A DNA stretch of 18,720 nucleotides from an uncultured Faecalibacterium sp. (GCA_934518555.1 CAKSXW010000039.1:1-18720); one strand, 5' to 3'. Counted from the stretch's first letter, positions 1 through 7,424 are shown. The notes: a model not told the origin generated them from the letters alone. A program made the numbers and translations.

Positions 1-1034
1 TCCTTGAAGTTGTCGTGGTAGCAGTTCCAGCCGGGCTTTGCCAGGTTGCCGCTGAGCTGGCTGTTGGGCAGGGGGGCTGCTGCCAGGCAGGCGTCGGCAC
101 AGGCCTGGTCCAGGGCCACCGGGTCAAAGGAGGCAAACATCCCGATATCCGGCAGGATGGGGGCGTCGTTCTCCCCGTGGCAGTCACAGTTGGGGCTGAT
201 GTCCTGCACCAGTGCCACATGGAAGCAGGGGCGGCCATGGCAGACGGCAGCGGCGTACTCAGCCATCTTCCGGTCCAGCTCCTCGTTGGCGCAGTCGTTG
301 GGGGAATACACGGCGTCAAAGCTGCAGGCACCGATGCAGCGGCCGCAGCCCTTGCACTTGTCGTAGTCGATGACAGCCTTGTTCTCCTGATTATAAGTAA
401 TGGCGTCGGAGCCGCACTCCTTGGCGCAGCGGTGGCAGCCCCGGCACAGGCTCTCCTGCACTGCAGGCTTGCCGGCGGCGTGCTGCTCCATCTTGCCGGC
501 CCGGGAGCCGCAGCCCATGCCGATGTTCTTGATGGCACCCCCAAAGCCGGTGGACTCGTGGCCCTTAAAGTGGGTCAGGCTGATGAACACGTCGGCGTCC
601 ATAATGGCCCGGCCGATCTTGGCGGTCTTGCAGTATTCGCCGCCGGGCACCGGAACCTCCACCTCGTCGGTGCCCCGGAGGCCGTCACCGATGATCACCT
701 GGCAGCCGGTGGTCATGGGCCAGAAGCCGTTGAGCTGGGCGCAGGTCAGGTGCTCCAGGGCATTTTTGCGGCTGCCGGGGTACAGGGTGTTGCAGTCGGT
801 CAAAAAGGGCATCCCTCCCTGCTCCTTGCACAGGTCGGCCACCACCTTGGCGTAGTTGGGCCGCAGAAAGGCCAGGTTGCCCAGCTCTCCAAAATGCATT
901 TTGATGGCCACGAACTTGCCATCCATGTCCAGCTGCCGGATGCCTGCCGCCAGGCACAGGCGGCGGAGCTTTTCCAGCAGGCTGGTGCCCACGGGACAGC
1001 GGAAATCGGTATAATAAACGTTGGATGCTTCCAT
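1..1034 (-). CDS. DUF362 domain protein with two 4Fe-4S ferredoxin clusters (C-terminus cut by window edge)
   Basis: This frame opens with ATG at 1034-1032 and runs off the left edge, so 344 residues are visible and the C-terminus is missing. A GGGAGG ribosome binding site lies just upstream of the ATG. Residues 1-180 resemble the DUF362 fold, with a Gly-rich stretch (GGAIKNIGMGCGSRAGK) near 166-181. Two ferredoxin motifs follow: C197-x2-C200-x2-C203-x3-C207 and C227-x2-C230-x2-C233-x3-C237. A second DUF362-like part follows (FASFDPVALDQACADAC, about 300-316). The family is widespread in anaerobes and usually annotated as a 4Fe-4S binding protein. An electron-transfer or metal-centre role is inferred and the substrate is unknown. 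There is no signal peptide, so it should be cytoplasmic. It appears monocistronic, with an extended -10 promoter upstream and the cyclase terminator before it. Confidence 0.85.
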   Translation of the reverse strand, partial: MEASNVYYTDFRCPVGTSLLEKLRRLCLAAGIRQLDMDGKFVAIKMHFGELGNLAFLRPNYAKVVADLCKEQGGMPFLTDCNTLYPGSRKNALEHLTCAQLNGFWPMTTGCQVIIGDGLRGTDEVEVPVPGGEYCKTAKIGRAIMDADVFISLTHFKGHESTGFGGAIKNIGMGCGSRAGKMEQHAAGKPAVQESLCRGCHRCAKECGSDAITYNQENKAVIDYDKCKGCGRCIGACSFDAVYSPNDCANEELDRKMAEYAAAVCHGRPCFHVALVQDISPNCDCHGENDAPILPDIGMFASFDPVALDQACADACLAAAPLPNSQLSGNLAKPGWNCYHDNFK

Positions 1035-1095
1035 GTGGTTTTCCTCCCTTAGTGACCCCCCCGGCAGCGGCCGGGCATGGTGATCTGTTTGTTCC

Positions 1096-1101
1096 AGTAT
1101 A
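1096..1101 (-). promoter_or_regulatory. Extended -10 promoter for the DUF362/ferredoxin gene
   Basis: Read on the minus strand this is TGTGCTATACTG, a TGN-extended -10 box (TATACT), about 60 bases upstream of the ATG at 1034. No good -35 hexamer lies 17 bases upstream. The same TGTGCTATACT string occurs upstream of the trkA-like operon and of parA, which supports it as a real promoter element. Inferred, not shown experimentally. Confidence 0.55.
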
Positions 1102-1120
1102 GCACAACCCGGCGGCAGAG

Positions 1121-1148
1121 AAAAGGGACGGCAGCCGCCGTCCCTTTT
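1121..1148 (-). terminator. Intrinsic terminator of the diguanylate cyclase gene
   Basis: A perfect 12-bp stem, AAAAGGGACGGC (1121-1132) with GCCGTCCCTTTT (1137-1148), closes a 4-base loop and overlaps the stop codon at 1147-1149. The A- and T-rich stem ends would allow termination in either direction, but only the minus-strand gene ends here. Confidence 0.75.
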
Positions 1149-2094
1149 AAAAGTTTACCTGATCTTTGCCCCGGGCCTTGGCCTGGTACAGCCGGGCGTC
1201 TGCCGCCTTTACCAAGGCGTAATACTCGGTGCCGTCCCGGGGGGCCAGGGCCATGCCGATGCTGCCGGAGAGCCGGAGCCCCTGGGCCTGGGGCACTGCC
1301 AGCCCATGGAGGGCCTGCCAGATCCGGTCTGCCAGGGCCCGGGCTTCTTCTTCCTGCCGGACGGCGGCCCCTACCACGAACTCATCGCCGCCCACACGGC
1401 CCAGGATATCCCCGGGGCTGGTGGTGGACCGCAACGCCTGGGCCACCTGGCGCAGAGCCTGGTCCCCTGCCAGGTGCCCATGGCTGTCGTTGACCTGCTT
1501 GAAGTCGTCCAGGTCCAGGAACAGCACTGCATACAAAGGCTGCTGGGCCAGGGCGTCGTTGATCCGCTGCCGGGCCGCCTCCAGGTTCCACAGCTTTGTC
1601 AGGGGGTCGGTGCTGGCCTGGAGCCAGGCCGCCTCCAGGGCCTGCTGCTGGGCCTGCTGGGCCTGGTATTCCTGGGTGATGTCCCGGCGGCACACCAGGA
1701 TCAGCTGCCGCTGCCGGTCATAATAGCGGTAGTCGATCTGCTTGCGGCGGTACTGGCCCTGGGCATCCTTCATGCCGTAGGTAAAGGTGAGCCGGGGGGC
1801 CTTTTCCAGATATTCCTGCACATAGGCCAGCCTCATTTTGGCCCAGGCTTCGGCCTGGTCCTCCGGCTGGATATGCCGCTTTATATAGCCTTCCAGTTCC
1901 TTCTCGTAGTCCGGGCAGTTCCGGGGCGGCATAATGGTGCCTGCCTTGCCGCTGAACATCTGGTAGCTGCCATGCCGGGCGTCCAGGCACATAAAAAAGT
2001 CGCAGTCCTCGTACACATACATCTCTACGATGGACCGCAGCAGCCGGTCTTCTTTCTCCCGGGCGTCGTCCATGCCCTTTTTGTCCTCCTGCAT
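1147..2094 (-). CDS. GGDEF-domain diguanylate cyclase with N-terminal sensory-like region
   Basis: A 315-residue protein. Residues about 160-315 form a GGDEF domain: the DPLTKLWN entry motif (163-170), the metal-binding LFLDLDDFKQVND stretch (about 191-203) and an intact GGDEF signature (235-239). It should make cyclic di-GMP from two GTP. The N-terminal 140 residues have no membrane segment and end in VCRRDIT, which is typical of the end of a PAS-type domain, followed by a Gln-rich coiled linker (about 141-158). It is therefore probably a cytoplasmic, signal-responsive cyclase whose signal is unknown. The product-inhibition I-site (RxxD just before GGDEF) reads SPGD, so that Arg is missing. 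A promoter lies at 2196-2225 and a terminator at the stop codon, so it is transcribed alone. Confidence 0.88.
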   Translation of the reverse strand: MQEDKKGMDDAREKEDRLLRSIVEMYVYEDCDFFMCLDARHGSYQMFSGKAGTIMPPRNCPDYEKELEGYIKRHIQPEDQAEAWAKMRLAYVQEYLEKAPRLTFTYGMKDAQGQYRRKQIDYRYYDRQRQLILVCRRDITQEYQAQQAQQQALEAAWLQASTDPLTKLWNLEAARQRINDALAQQPLYAVLFLDLDDFKQVNDSHGHLAGDQALRQVAQALRSTTSPGDILGRVGGDEFVVGAAVRQEEEARALADRIWQALHGLAVPQAQGLRLSGSIGMALAPRDGTEYYALVKAADARLYQAKARGKDQVNF

Positions 2095-2147
2095 CCTGGA
2101 CCCCCTTTCTGCCCCTGATCCGGGACGGCTATGGGACCGCTGCCGCC

Positions 2148-2166
2148 GGGCATTTTTTTCATGCCC
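2148..2166 (-). other. Leader hairpin upstream of the diguanylate cyclase
   Basis: GGGCAT and ATGCCC pair around a seven-base A-rich loop (minus strand), and an outer GCTGCC/GGCAGC stem extends the arms with a short internal loop. It lies in the 5' leader between promoter and start. It does not match the cyclic di-GMP riboswitch consensus as I know it. Its function is unknown. Confidence 0.35.
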
Positions 2167-2195
2167 TGGGCAGCAGGCCCCGGTTTTCTACGATA

Positions 2196-2225
2196 ATTAT
2201 ACCACAAAGCCTGCCGATGCTTCAA
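2196..2225 (-). promoter_or_regulatory. Sigma-70-type promoter of the diguanylate cyclase gene
   Basis: On the minus strand the -35 box TTGAAG (2225-2220) and -10 box TATAAT (2201-2196) are 18 bases apart, and TGG precedes the -10. It lies about 100 bases upstream of the start codon. Confidence 0.6.
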
Positions 2226-2292
2226 TTCTTTGGCCCTGGGATATTCCACAGGATTTTTGAAAAATATTTTCGCACTTGTTCCAATTTCCGGC

Positions 2293-2322
2293 AAAAACCG
2301 CCCCGGTCCAGGACCGGAGCGG
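2293..2322 (-). terminator. Intrinsic terminator of uppP
   Basis: On the minus strand an 11-bp stem, CCGCTCCGGTC with GACCGGGGCGG (one G-T pair, 3-base loop), is followed directly by five T residues. It lies about 27 bases after the uppP stop codon. Confidence 0.8.
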
Positions 2323-2348
2323 CAAAGAAGTTTTCAGGGTCTGCCCCC

Positions 2349-3173
2349 TCAGGCCAGGGCGGTCACGGCAGCCACTGCCAGCACCACCAGGCCCAGGACG
2401 ATGCGGTACACGCCAAAGAACTTGAAGTTATGCCGCTTTACGTAATCCATCAGGAAGCGGATGGCAGCCAGGCTCACCACAAAGGCCACCAGGCACCCCA
2501 CCACCAGCACAGCCACCTCGGTGCCGGACATGGCAGCGCCGGAAACTGCAAACTTTACCACCTTCAGCAGGGAGGCTCCGGCCATGACCGGGATGGCCAG
2601 GTAGAAGGTGAACTCTGCCACGCAGGCCCGGGACAGCCCCAGCAGCAGGCCGCCTACGATGGTGGCACCGGAACGGGAGGTGCCGGGGATAATGGCCAGG
2701 CACTGCCACAGGCCGATGAGCACCGCCTCCTTGTAGGAGATCTGGTCCAGCCGGGTCACCCGGGGAGAAGTGCGGCGGCTCTCCACCACCAAAAACAGCA
2801 CGCCGTACAAAATCAGCATAGCGGCTACGGTGATGTAGTTGTAAAAGTGGTCCTCCATCCAGTCGTCCAGGGGGCTGATGAGCAGCACCGGCAGGGTGGC
2901 AGCCACCACCTTGAACCACAGGCTCCACACACTGGGCTTGGAGATCACACGGCCCTGCCGCAGCCCAAAGGGCCACAGCTTATTCCAGAACAGCACCACC
3001 ACGGCCAGGATGGCACCCAGCTGGATCACCACCCGGAACATGGACATAAAGGCATCGCTGGCGTTGAACCGCACCACCTGCTCCAGCAGGATCATGTGGC
3101 CCGTAGACGAAATGGGCAGCCACTCGGTGATGCCTTCCACCAGGCCCATTAAGATCGCTTTGATAATTTCCAA
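2349..3173 (-). CDS. uppP: Undecaprenyl-diphosphatase (BacA/UppP)
   Basis: A 274-residue, multi-span membrane protein of normal family length. It dephosphorylates undecaprenyl pyrophosphate to recycle the lipid carrier for peptidoglycan and other wall polymers, and extra copies confer bacitracin tolerance. The diagnostic motifs are present: EGITEWLPISSTGH (13-26) and PGTSRSG (163-169), which hold the catalytic residues of the family. The start is a TTG at 3173-3171. An AGGAGGG ribosome site lies upstream with a rather long gap of about 13 bases, and an in-frame stop sits just above it, so no earlier start is possible. The leader carries an extended -10 promoter (3234-3239) and a perfect 16-bp palindrome (3199-3214). 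Confidence 0.95.
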   Translation of the reverse strand: MEIIKAILMGLVEGITEWLPISSTGHMILLEQVVRFNASDAFMSMFRVVIQLGAILAVVVLFWNKLWPFGLRQGRVISKPSVWSLWFKVVAATLPVLLISPLDDWMEDHFYNYITVAAMLILYGVLFLVVESRRTSPRVTRLDQISYKEAVLIGLWQCLAIIPGTSRSGATIVGGLLLGLSRACVAEFTFYLAIPVMAGASLLKVVKFAVSGAAMSGTEVAVLVVGCLVAFVVSLAAIRFLMDYVKRHNFKFFGVYRIVLGLVVLAVAAVTALA

Positions 3174-3198
3174 AAACGTAAGAGATCCCTCCTAGGAT

Positions 3199-3214
3199 CG
3201 TGCCTGCAGGCACG
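3199..3214. repeat. 16-bp perfect palindrome in the uppP leader
   Basis: CGTGCCTGCAGGCACG is its own reverse complement. It lies between the uppP -10 box and start codon, so it could be an operator or, in RNA, a stem with a tight loop. No regulator is identified. Confidence 0.4.
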
Positions 3215-3233
3215 GATATTTCGATTCCCCTCC

Positions 3234-3239
3234 AGTATA
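3234..3239 (-). promoter_or_regulatory. Extended -10 promoter of uppP
   Basis: On the minus strand TATGGTATACTGG contains TGG-TATACT, an extended -10 about 60 bases upstream of the TTG start. No convincing -35 box is visible. Confidence 0.45.
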
Positions 3240-3319
3240 CCATACTATGACCCGGGACGCACGGGGAATGCAAAAAATTTTGCGGCAGAGGCTGTCTTTC
3301 TCTGCCTGGGGAAATGTGC

Positions 3320-3325
3320 TATACT
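3320..3325 (+). promoter_or_regulatory. Extended -10 promoter of the trkA-like operon
   Basis: TGTGCTATACTG holds a TGC-extended TATACT -10 box about 60 bases before the first operon start. The same string is found before the DUF362 gene and parA. A -35 hexamer is not clear. Confidence 0.55.
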
Positions 3326-3387
3326 GTAGGTATTCCAACCCCCTGCTCCGGTGGGCCGGGGCTTATTAAAAAACGAGGTGAGCCTTT

Positions 3388-3801
3388 ATGAATATTTTGG
3401 TGATCGGCTGCGACCAGGTGGGTGCTTCTCTCATCCGGGACCTGGAGCACATCGGCCACGACATCTCCCTCATTGAGCGGGACCCGGAACAGCTGAAGCG
3501 GCTGGAGGCCTTTGACGATTATACCTTTGGGGGCACTGCCCTGGTGGGAGACCCTACGGACCCTGACGTGCTGCGCCGGGGCGGCGTGGAGAACTGCGAC
3601 GCCGTGGCGGCTGTCAGCGAGGACGACTCCATGAACCTGATGGCGGCCCAGCTGGCCAAGAGCCTGTTCCGCCGGGAAAAGGTCATCTGCCGGGTATCGG
3701 ACCCCCACCTGCAGGTGCTGTACCACAAGGCCTATGAGCTGGAGACCATCTGCCCCACGGTGCTGACGGAGCAATCGGTGTTCCGGGCCCTGGCCAAGTG
3801 A
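3388..3801 (+). CDS. TrkA-N (RCK) domain protein, single domain, degenerate nucleotide-binding loop
   Basis: A 137-residue protein covering only one Rossmann-like TrkA-N/RCK domain. It starts MNILVIGCDQVGASL and ends soon after the fold. Such proteins bind NAD(H) or ATP and gate K+ channels or transporters from the cytoplasmic side. The acidic residue expected at the end of strand 2 is present (LIERD, about 29-33). The dinucleotide loop GxGxxG reads GCDQVG, with Asp in place of the middle Gly, so ligand binding may be altered. It lacks the C-terminal RCK_C domain of the next gene, which suggests the two form a hetero-assembly. A GAGGTGAG ribosome site precedes ATG 3388. No TrkH/KtrB channel gene is in the window. 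Confidence 0.8.
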   Translation: MNILVIGCDQVGASLIRDLEHIGHDISLIERDPEQLKRLEAFDDYTFGGTALVGDPTDPDVLRRGGVENCDAVAAVSEDDSMNLMAAQLAKSLFRREKVICRVSDPHLQVLYHKAYELETICPTVLTEQSVFRALAK

Positions 3802-3845
3802 TCCTGCCCCTTTTGATATTCCGCTTTGTAGAATGAGGTAATGAT

Positions 3846-4511
3846 ATGAAAGTTTGTATTGCAGGCGGCGGCAAAGTGGGCCTGTATCTGGCCCAGAGCC
3901 TGCTGGCCCACCGCCACAAGGTGACCATCATTGAGCCCCAGGAGGCCTTGTGCCGCTCCCTGGCCGACAGCCTGGACATCCCGGTGATCTGCGGCGACGC
4001 CATCAATTTTGACACCTTGCGGACCGCCGACGTGGCCAGCTGCGACGCCTTTGTGGCGGTTACCGGCACCGACGAGGACAACCTGGTGGCCTGCCAGATC
4101 GCCAAACGGGAGTTTGGGGTGGACCGCACCGTGGCCCGGGCCTCCAACCCCAAAAACCGGGAGCTGCTCCACACCCTGGGGGTGGACACGGTGGTCTGCG
4201 GCACCGACAACCTGAGCCATATCCTGGAACGGGAGATCGAGACCGACACCATCCGGCAGCTGCTGTCCCTGGGGGGCGGCACCGCCAGCCTCAACGAGAT
4301 CCTGCTGCCGGAGAACTTTGCCTTTGCCGGCCAGGCCATCAAGGATATCCCCATCCCCGGCAACGCCATTCTGGTAAGCATCACCCGGGATACGGAGTTC
4401 ATCATCCCCCACGGCAACACCCCCCTGCTGCCCTGGGACCGGCTGCTGTGCCTGACCCAGGACGACACCCTCCACCTGCTGACGGAGGCCTGGGGCCTCA
4501 CAGGCAAATGA
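3846..4511 (+). CDS. TrkA family potassium-uptake regulatory protein (TrkA-N plus RCK_C)
   Basis: A 221-residue protein with an N-terminal Rossmann domain (about 1-125) and a C-terminal RCK_C-like domain (about 140-215). The nucleotide loop is intact (GGGKVG, 7-12), with the acidic ligand residue in IIEPQ (about 28-32). This length and order fit KtrA/TrkA-type cytoplasmic regulators of K+ uptake. It lies 44 bases after the single-domain paralogue with its own GAGGT ribosome site. Its stop codon overlaps the next start (ATGA), so translation is probably coupled. The partner channel must lie elsewhere in the genome. Family assignment is secure; the exact transporter is unknown. Confidence 0.88.
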   Translation: MKVCIAGGGKVGLYLAQSLLAHRHKVTIIEPQEALCRSLADSLDIPVICGDAINFDTLRTADVASCDAFVAVTGTDEDNLVACQIAKREFGVDRTVARASNPKNRELLHTLGVDTVVCGTDNLSHILEREIETDTIRQLLSLGGGTASLNEILLPENFAFAGQAIKDIPIPGNAILVSITRDTEFIIPHGNTPLLPWDRLLCLTQDDTLHLLTEAWGLTGK

Positions 4512-4939
4512 CCGAACAGGAGCTGCTGCACACGGCCCTGGTGATCCCACCTAAGGCCCGGAAGGTGCTGTGCCTGTGGGCCGCTGTGCCGGGGGCCTTG
4601 TTTGCCCCTTTCTGGTTCTGGCAGGGGTGGGCCCAGGGGCTGGGGTTCTGCCTGCTGTGGGCCGGGCTGGTATTTGCCCTGTGGGCCCGGAGCTGCAGCT
4701 TTACCGCTGCCCTGACCCCCGGCCACCTGCGGGTACAGCTGGGAGTGGCCTTTCCGGTACTGCGGCAGGTGCCCCGACGGGCCGTTACCGGGGTGCTGCT
4801 GCTGCGGACCCCTCTGCTGTGGCTGGCCGGGGCCAGCATCCTGGTGGTCCGGAGCCCCGGAGGCGTTTTGGTGCTGCCGGGGGTGCCCTCGGTGCAGGCG
4901 GACGCCCTGGCGGTGATCCTGTCGGAGGGTGCAGTATGA
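4508..4939 (+). CDS. Small membrane protein, bacterial PH domain (YdbS-like)
   Basis: A 143-residue protein starting MTEQELLHTALVIP. The chosen ATG overlaps the previous stop by four bases; an upstream in-frame ATG at 4448 would lie inside the RCK gene and lacks a ribosome site. Two hydrophobic segments (about 18-40 and 42-62, Trp-rich) are followed by a soluble part with beta-type sequence (FTAALTPGHLRVQLGVAFP and ILVVRSPGGVLVLPGV). This layout resembles the bPH2/DUF304 family (YdbS type) known in Firmicutes, which usually sits beside a longer YdbT-like gene, as here. The molecular function is not established; a cell-envelope role is inferred from the family. The call is by architecture rather than strong motifs. 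Confidence 0.6.
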   Translation: MTEQELLHTALVIPPKARKVLCLWAAVPGALFAPFWFWQGWAQGLGFCLLWAGLVFALWARSCSFTAALTPGHLRVQLGVAFPVLRQVPRRAVTGVLLLRTPLLWLAGASILVVRSPGGVLVLPGVPSVQADALAVILSEGAV

Positions 4940-6285
4940 CGGAAAAGCGGTTCCACCCCTTTGCGGCCCTGCACCTGCTGCGTAAGACCATACTGGTGTA
5001 CCTGCTGCCCTTGGTGCAGGTGCTGTTTGCCCGGAACTGGCAGGCCCTGCGTGCCGCCTTGTGGCAGGGCACGGTGCTGTTTGGCCTGCTTACGGCCCTG
5101 AGCTGGGCGGTGCTCCACAGCAGCGGCTGGCAGATGGACCCCCGGGGAGACCTGCTGGTGCGGTGGCGGCTGGGCATCCGGCTGGACCGCACCCTCCGGG
5201 CCGAGACCCTGGCGGCCTTGACCATTGACCGCCCCCTGCTGTACCGGATGGCCGGGGCCAGCCGCATTGCCCTGTACCCTGCCGGGCAAAAAAGGCCCCT
5301 GACCCTGATCCTGGGCCGGGAGGACGCCCAGGAGCTGGCAGACCGCCTGATGCCCCTGGAACATCCGGTGATCCATCGGCCCCGGGGCGGCGAAAAGCTG
5401 GTGTTTGCGGTGCTGGGGGCCAACGGCCTATCTACCCTGGCCCTGCTGGCCCTGGCCCTGCGCCAGAGCCGCCCCTACGCCCCGGACGCCCAGACCCTGG
5501 CCTTTGCCCAGCTGAGCCAGCTGGCTGCCCTGGCGGCCCGATGGCTGCCGGTGGGCACCGCCTGGTTCCTGGTATTGGTGGGGGTGCTGCTGTGCATCAG
5601 CCTGGCCCGCAGTGCCGCCCAGGTGGCCTGCTACCGGGTCTGGCGCACCGACACCCAGCTGGGCAGCCGGGGCGGCCTGGTGCATCAATACGAGACCCGG
5701 CTGTGCCGCAGCCAGCTGAACAGCGTGGACCTGCGGCGGTCCCCGGCCACCTGGGCCCTGAAGGCCTGCCCGGTGTTCGTTACTGCCGGGGCCTGCGCCC
5801 CGGAGCTGCCCTTTTTTGTGTGGAAGGAGGGCACCCCTCTGCTGCAGGAGCTGCTGCCAGAGGCGGTGCTGCCCCCGGCAGCCATCCCGGACCGGACCCA
5901 CCGGAGCAAGATATTCTTTTTGTCTGCAGGCCTGCCCTTTGGGCTGTGCCTGCTGCTGACAGCGGTGTCCTGCACCACCCTGCCGGCTCTGACCCTGCCT
6001 TTGCTGGTGCCCACCGGCTTTTTTGGGGCCTTGCTGGCAGCGGCAGGGGTGGGCTACTGCCGGGAGGGGGTGTGGCTGCACCAGGGCCGTCTGACCCTCT
6101 GCCGCCAGCACGGCTTCCACCTGCACCAGCTCTGCGCCCTGCACCCGGACCTGTGCCTGACGGTGCGGCAATCTCCCTGGGCGGCAGCAGCCTGCCGGGC
6201 CAACCTGACCCTGACCTTTCCCGGAGGGCTGCGGCACACTGTCCGCAGCGTGGCGGTGGAGGAGCTGGATTTTTTGCCATTCTGA
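4936..6285 (+). CDS. Multi-span membrane protein, tandem bacterial PH domains (YdbT-like)
   Basis: A 449-residue protein starting MTEKRFHPFAALHLLRKT. The ATG overlaps the preceding stop (ATGA), with GGAGGG six bases upstream. Opening frames further upstream lie inside the previous gene and are rejected. Hydrophobic pairs near the N-terminus (about 15-60), in the middle (about 155-225) and towards the end (about 330-375) alternate with soluble segments. Each soluble segment carries a WRL/GIRLDRTLRAETLAALTIDRPL-type pattern of bPH2 repeats, arranged like B. subtilis YdbT. Together with the preceding gene it probably forms a membrane complex. No enzymatic motif was found. The coding sequence is very GC- and Leu-rich, but so are its neighbours. 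Confidence 0.65.
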   Translation: MTEKRFHPFAALHLLRKTILVYLLPLVQVLFARNWQALRAALWQGTVLFGLLTALSWAVLHSSGWQMDPRGDLLVRWRLGIRLDRTLRAETLAALTIDRPLLYRMAGASRIALYPAGQKRPLTLILGREDAQELADRLMPLEHPVIHRPRGGEKLVFAVLGANGLSTLALLALALRQSRPYAPDAQTLAFAQLSQLAALAARWLPVGTAWFLVLVGVLLCISLARSAAQVACYRVWRTDTQLGSRGGLVHQYETRLCRSQLNSVDLRRSPATWALKACPVFVTAGACAPELPFFVWKEGTPLLQELLPEAVLPPAAIPDRTHRSKIFFLSAGLPFGLCLLLTAVSCTTLPALTLPLLVPTGFFGALLAAAGVGYCREGVWLHQGRLTLCRQHGFHLHQLCALHPDLCLTVRQSPWAAAACRANLTLTFPGGLRHTVRSVAVEELDFLPF

Positions 6286-6306
6286 ACTGCAAAGGAGTCT
6301 TTTATT

Positions 6307-6969
6307 TTGATCAAAACGGTTTTATTTGACCTGGACGGCACCCTGCTGAACACCATCGACGACCTGGCCGACGCCGGGAACTGGGTATGCCGCCAAAAGG
6401 GCTGGCCCACCTTCTCGGTGGAACAGTTCAAGCGGATGGTGGGCAACGGCATCCCCAAGCTGGTGGAGCGGTTCTCCCCGGAGAACTGCCGGAGCCCGGA
6501 GGAGCTGGCCGACACCCTGGCCCAGTTCTCGGCCCGGTACGCCGCCCACAAGGAGGACAAGACCGCCCCCTACCCCGGCATCCCGGAGCTGCTGGACACC
6601 CTCCGGGCCAACGGCATCCAGTGCGCCGTGTTCTCCAACAAGGCCGACACCTTTTGTGGAGACATCATCTGCCACTACTTTGGCACCGGGCGGTTCGACG
6701 CTGTGCGAGGCAGCCGCCCCAGGGTGCCGGTAAAGCCGGACCCTGCCGGGCTTTACGCTCTCATGGACCAGCTGGGGGCCGACCCTGCCGCCACCCTTTT
6801 TGTGGGAGACAGCGACGTGGATATCCTGACGGGCCACAACGCCGGGCTGCCGGCCATGGGGGCCCTGTGGGGCTTCCGGGGCCGGGCCGAGCTGACGGCA
6901 GCCGGGGCCGACGCCCTGGCGGCGGTGCCGGAGGATATCTGGACTTATATTCAGGAGCGGAATAAGTAA
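6307..6969 (+). CDS. HAD-superfamily hydrolase, phosphoglycolate phosphatase-like
   Basis: A 220-residue protein with all HAD motifs: the nucleophile loop DLDGT (Asp8 and Asp10), the motif II serine in SNK (110-112), motif III Lys in KPDP (143-146) and motif IV GDSDVD (167-172). The helical cap after motif I is of the Gph/PGPase type, so the likely activity is dephosphorylation of phosphoglycolate or a similar small phosphoester in the cytoplasm; the substrate is not provable. The start is a TTG at 6307 with AAAGGAG nine bases upstream and no better ATG nearby. It is the last gene of the trkA-like operon, 21 bases after the PH protein, and is followed by a strong hairpin at 6981-7018. Confidence 0.88.
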   Translation: MIKTVLFDLDGTLLNTIDDLADAGNWVCRQKGWPTFSVEQFKRMVGNGIPKLVERFSPENCRSPEELADTLAQFSARYAAHKEDKTAPYPGIPELLDTLRANGIQCAVFSNKADTFCGDIICHYFGTGRFDAVRGSRPRVPVKPDPAGLYALMDQLGADPAATLFVGDSDVDILTGHNAGLPAMGALWGFRGRAELTAAGADALAAVPEDIWTYIQERNK

Positions 6970-6980
6970 AAACGTAAAGC

Positions 6981-7018
6981 AAGAGGCCGTTGCACAGCAT
7001 TTTGTGCAGCGGCCTCTT
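6981..7018 (+). terminator. Strong hairpin after the HAD gene (terminator-like, no T-tract)
   Basis: Sixteen pairs (one G-T) form between 6981-6996 and 7003-7018 around a 6-base loop. Its core GCACA...TGTGCAGCGGCC is nearly the same as the hairpin at 7809-7839. No T-run follows, so it may act as a transcript-stabilising 3' end rather than a classic terminator. Confidence 0.55.
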
Positions 7019-7029
7019 ATGCATGGGAC

Positions 7030-7343
7030 GATTTGGAATGGTCTCCGCTTCGCTCTGACCATTTTTAGCGGAAACTATTTTATATTCAGTTGCGTTTGTC
7101 GCAGCCTGCGGGCCGCTCCAAACGCATTTTCACCGGGAGGAGTCGTAACGGAAAGCGGCAGCAACCACGGTAGACATTCCTAGCCGTTGGGACCTGCAAC
7201 AACGACGACCGCTGCCTGCGGCAGAAACAGGGAGGAGTTGTTGGGGCAGCGGCCAGCAGGATGCACGGCCCCTCCAAGGGCCGTTGCAGACGCTGGGTGC
7301 CGCAACCCGTGACACTAAAAAAGAGCCCACCGGGCTCTTTTTT
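7030..7343 (+). repeat. Structured repeat element, copy 1 (candidate non-coding RNA)
   Basis: The copy opens with GATTTGGAAT. AATGGTC (7037-7043) pairs with GACCATT (7057-7063) around a 13-base loop, and the first six loop bases, TCCGCT (7044-7049), can pair with AGCGGA (7067-7072), forming a pseudoknot. After an A/T-rich linker comes a hairpin of about 15-16 positions per arm (7091-7106 with 7111-7126) capped by C(TGCG)G, with an A-C mismatch and a small internal loop. The conserved TTTTCAC box and a GG-rich tail follow, ending in GGCAGC near 7160. The remaining sequence is unlike copies 2 and 3 but has its own hairpins (for example CCGCTGCC 7209-7216 with GGCAGCGG 7245-7252) and ends in the terminator at 7317-7343. 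Transcription is inferred. Confidence 0.6.
7317..7343. terminator. Bidirectional intrinsic terminator
   Basis: Twelve perfect pairs, AAAAAAGAGCCC (7317-7328) with GGGCTCTTTTTT (7332-7343), close a 3-base loop. On the plus strand it would end repeat copy 1, or readthrough from the operon ending at 6969. Confidence 0.8.
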
Positions 7344-7367
7344 GCCGCCTGCGGGTGGCCGTGTTCC

Positions 7368-7386
7368 TTCGATTCCTCGTACGGGT
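7368..7386 (+). repeat. Inverted partial copy of the tRNA-Glu 3' end
   Basis: TTCGATTCCTCGTACGGGT on the plus strand matches the T-arm and acceptor 3' strand of the minus-strand tRNA-Glu, apart from one inserted T. It lies on the other side of the tRNA terminator, so the two form a long inverted repeat around it. Confidence 0.7.
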
Positions 7387-7392
7387 TGCATG

Positions 7393-7424
7393 AAAAAATC
7401 CCTGATCCTAAGATCAGGGATTTT
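7393..7424 (-). terminator. Intrinsic terminator of the tRNA-Met/tRNA-Glu unit
   Basis: A 13-bp stem, AAAATCCCTGATC (7395-7407) with GATCAGGGATTTT (7412-7424), has a 4-base loop. Read on the minus strand it is followed by a run of six T. It begins only six bases after the tRNA-Glu 3' end. Confidence 0.85.

Noticed and set aside
2095..2190. Cyclic di-GMP riboswitch in the cyclase leader
   Set aside because: The GEMM-type consensus with its conserved GGTCACGCA and AAACC parts is absent; only a simple hairpin is visible.
7030..7170. Pistol or HDV-like ribozyme
   Set aside because: The element has a pseudoknot, but the order of helices and the conserved bases do not fit either class as I know them. 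This was not tested by a covariance search.
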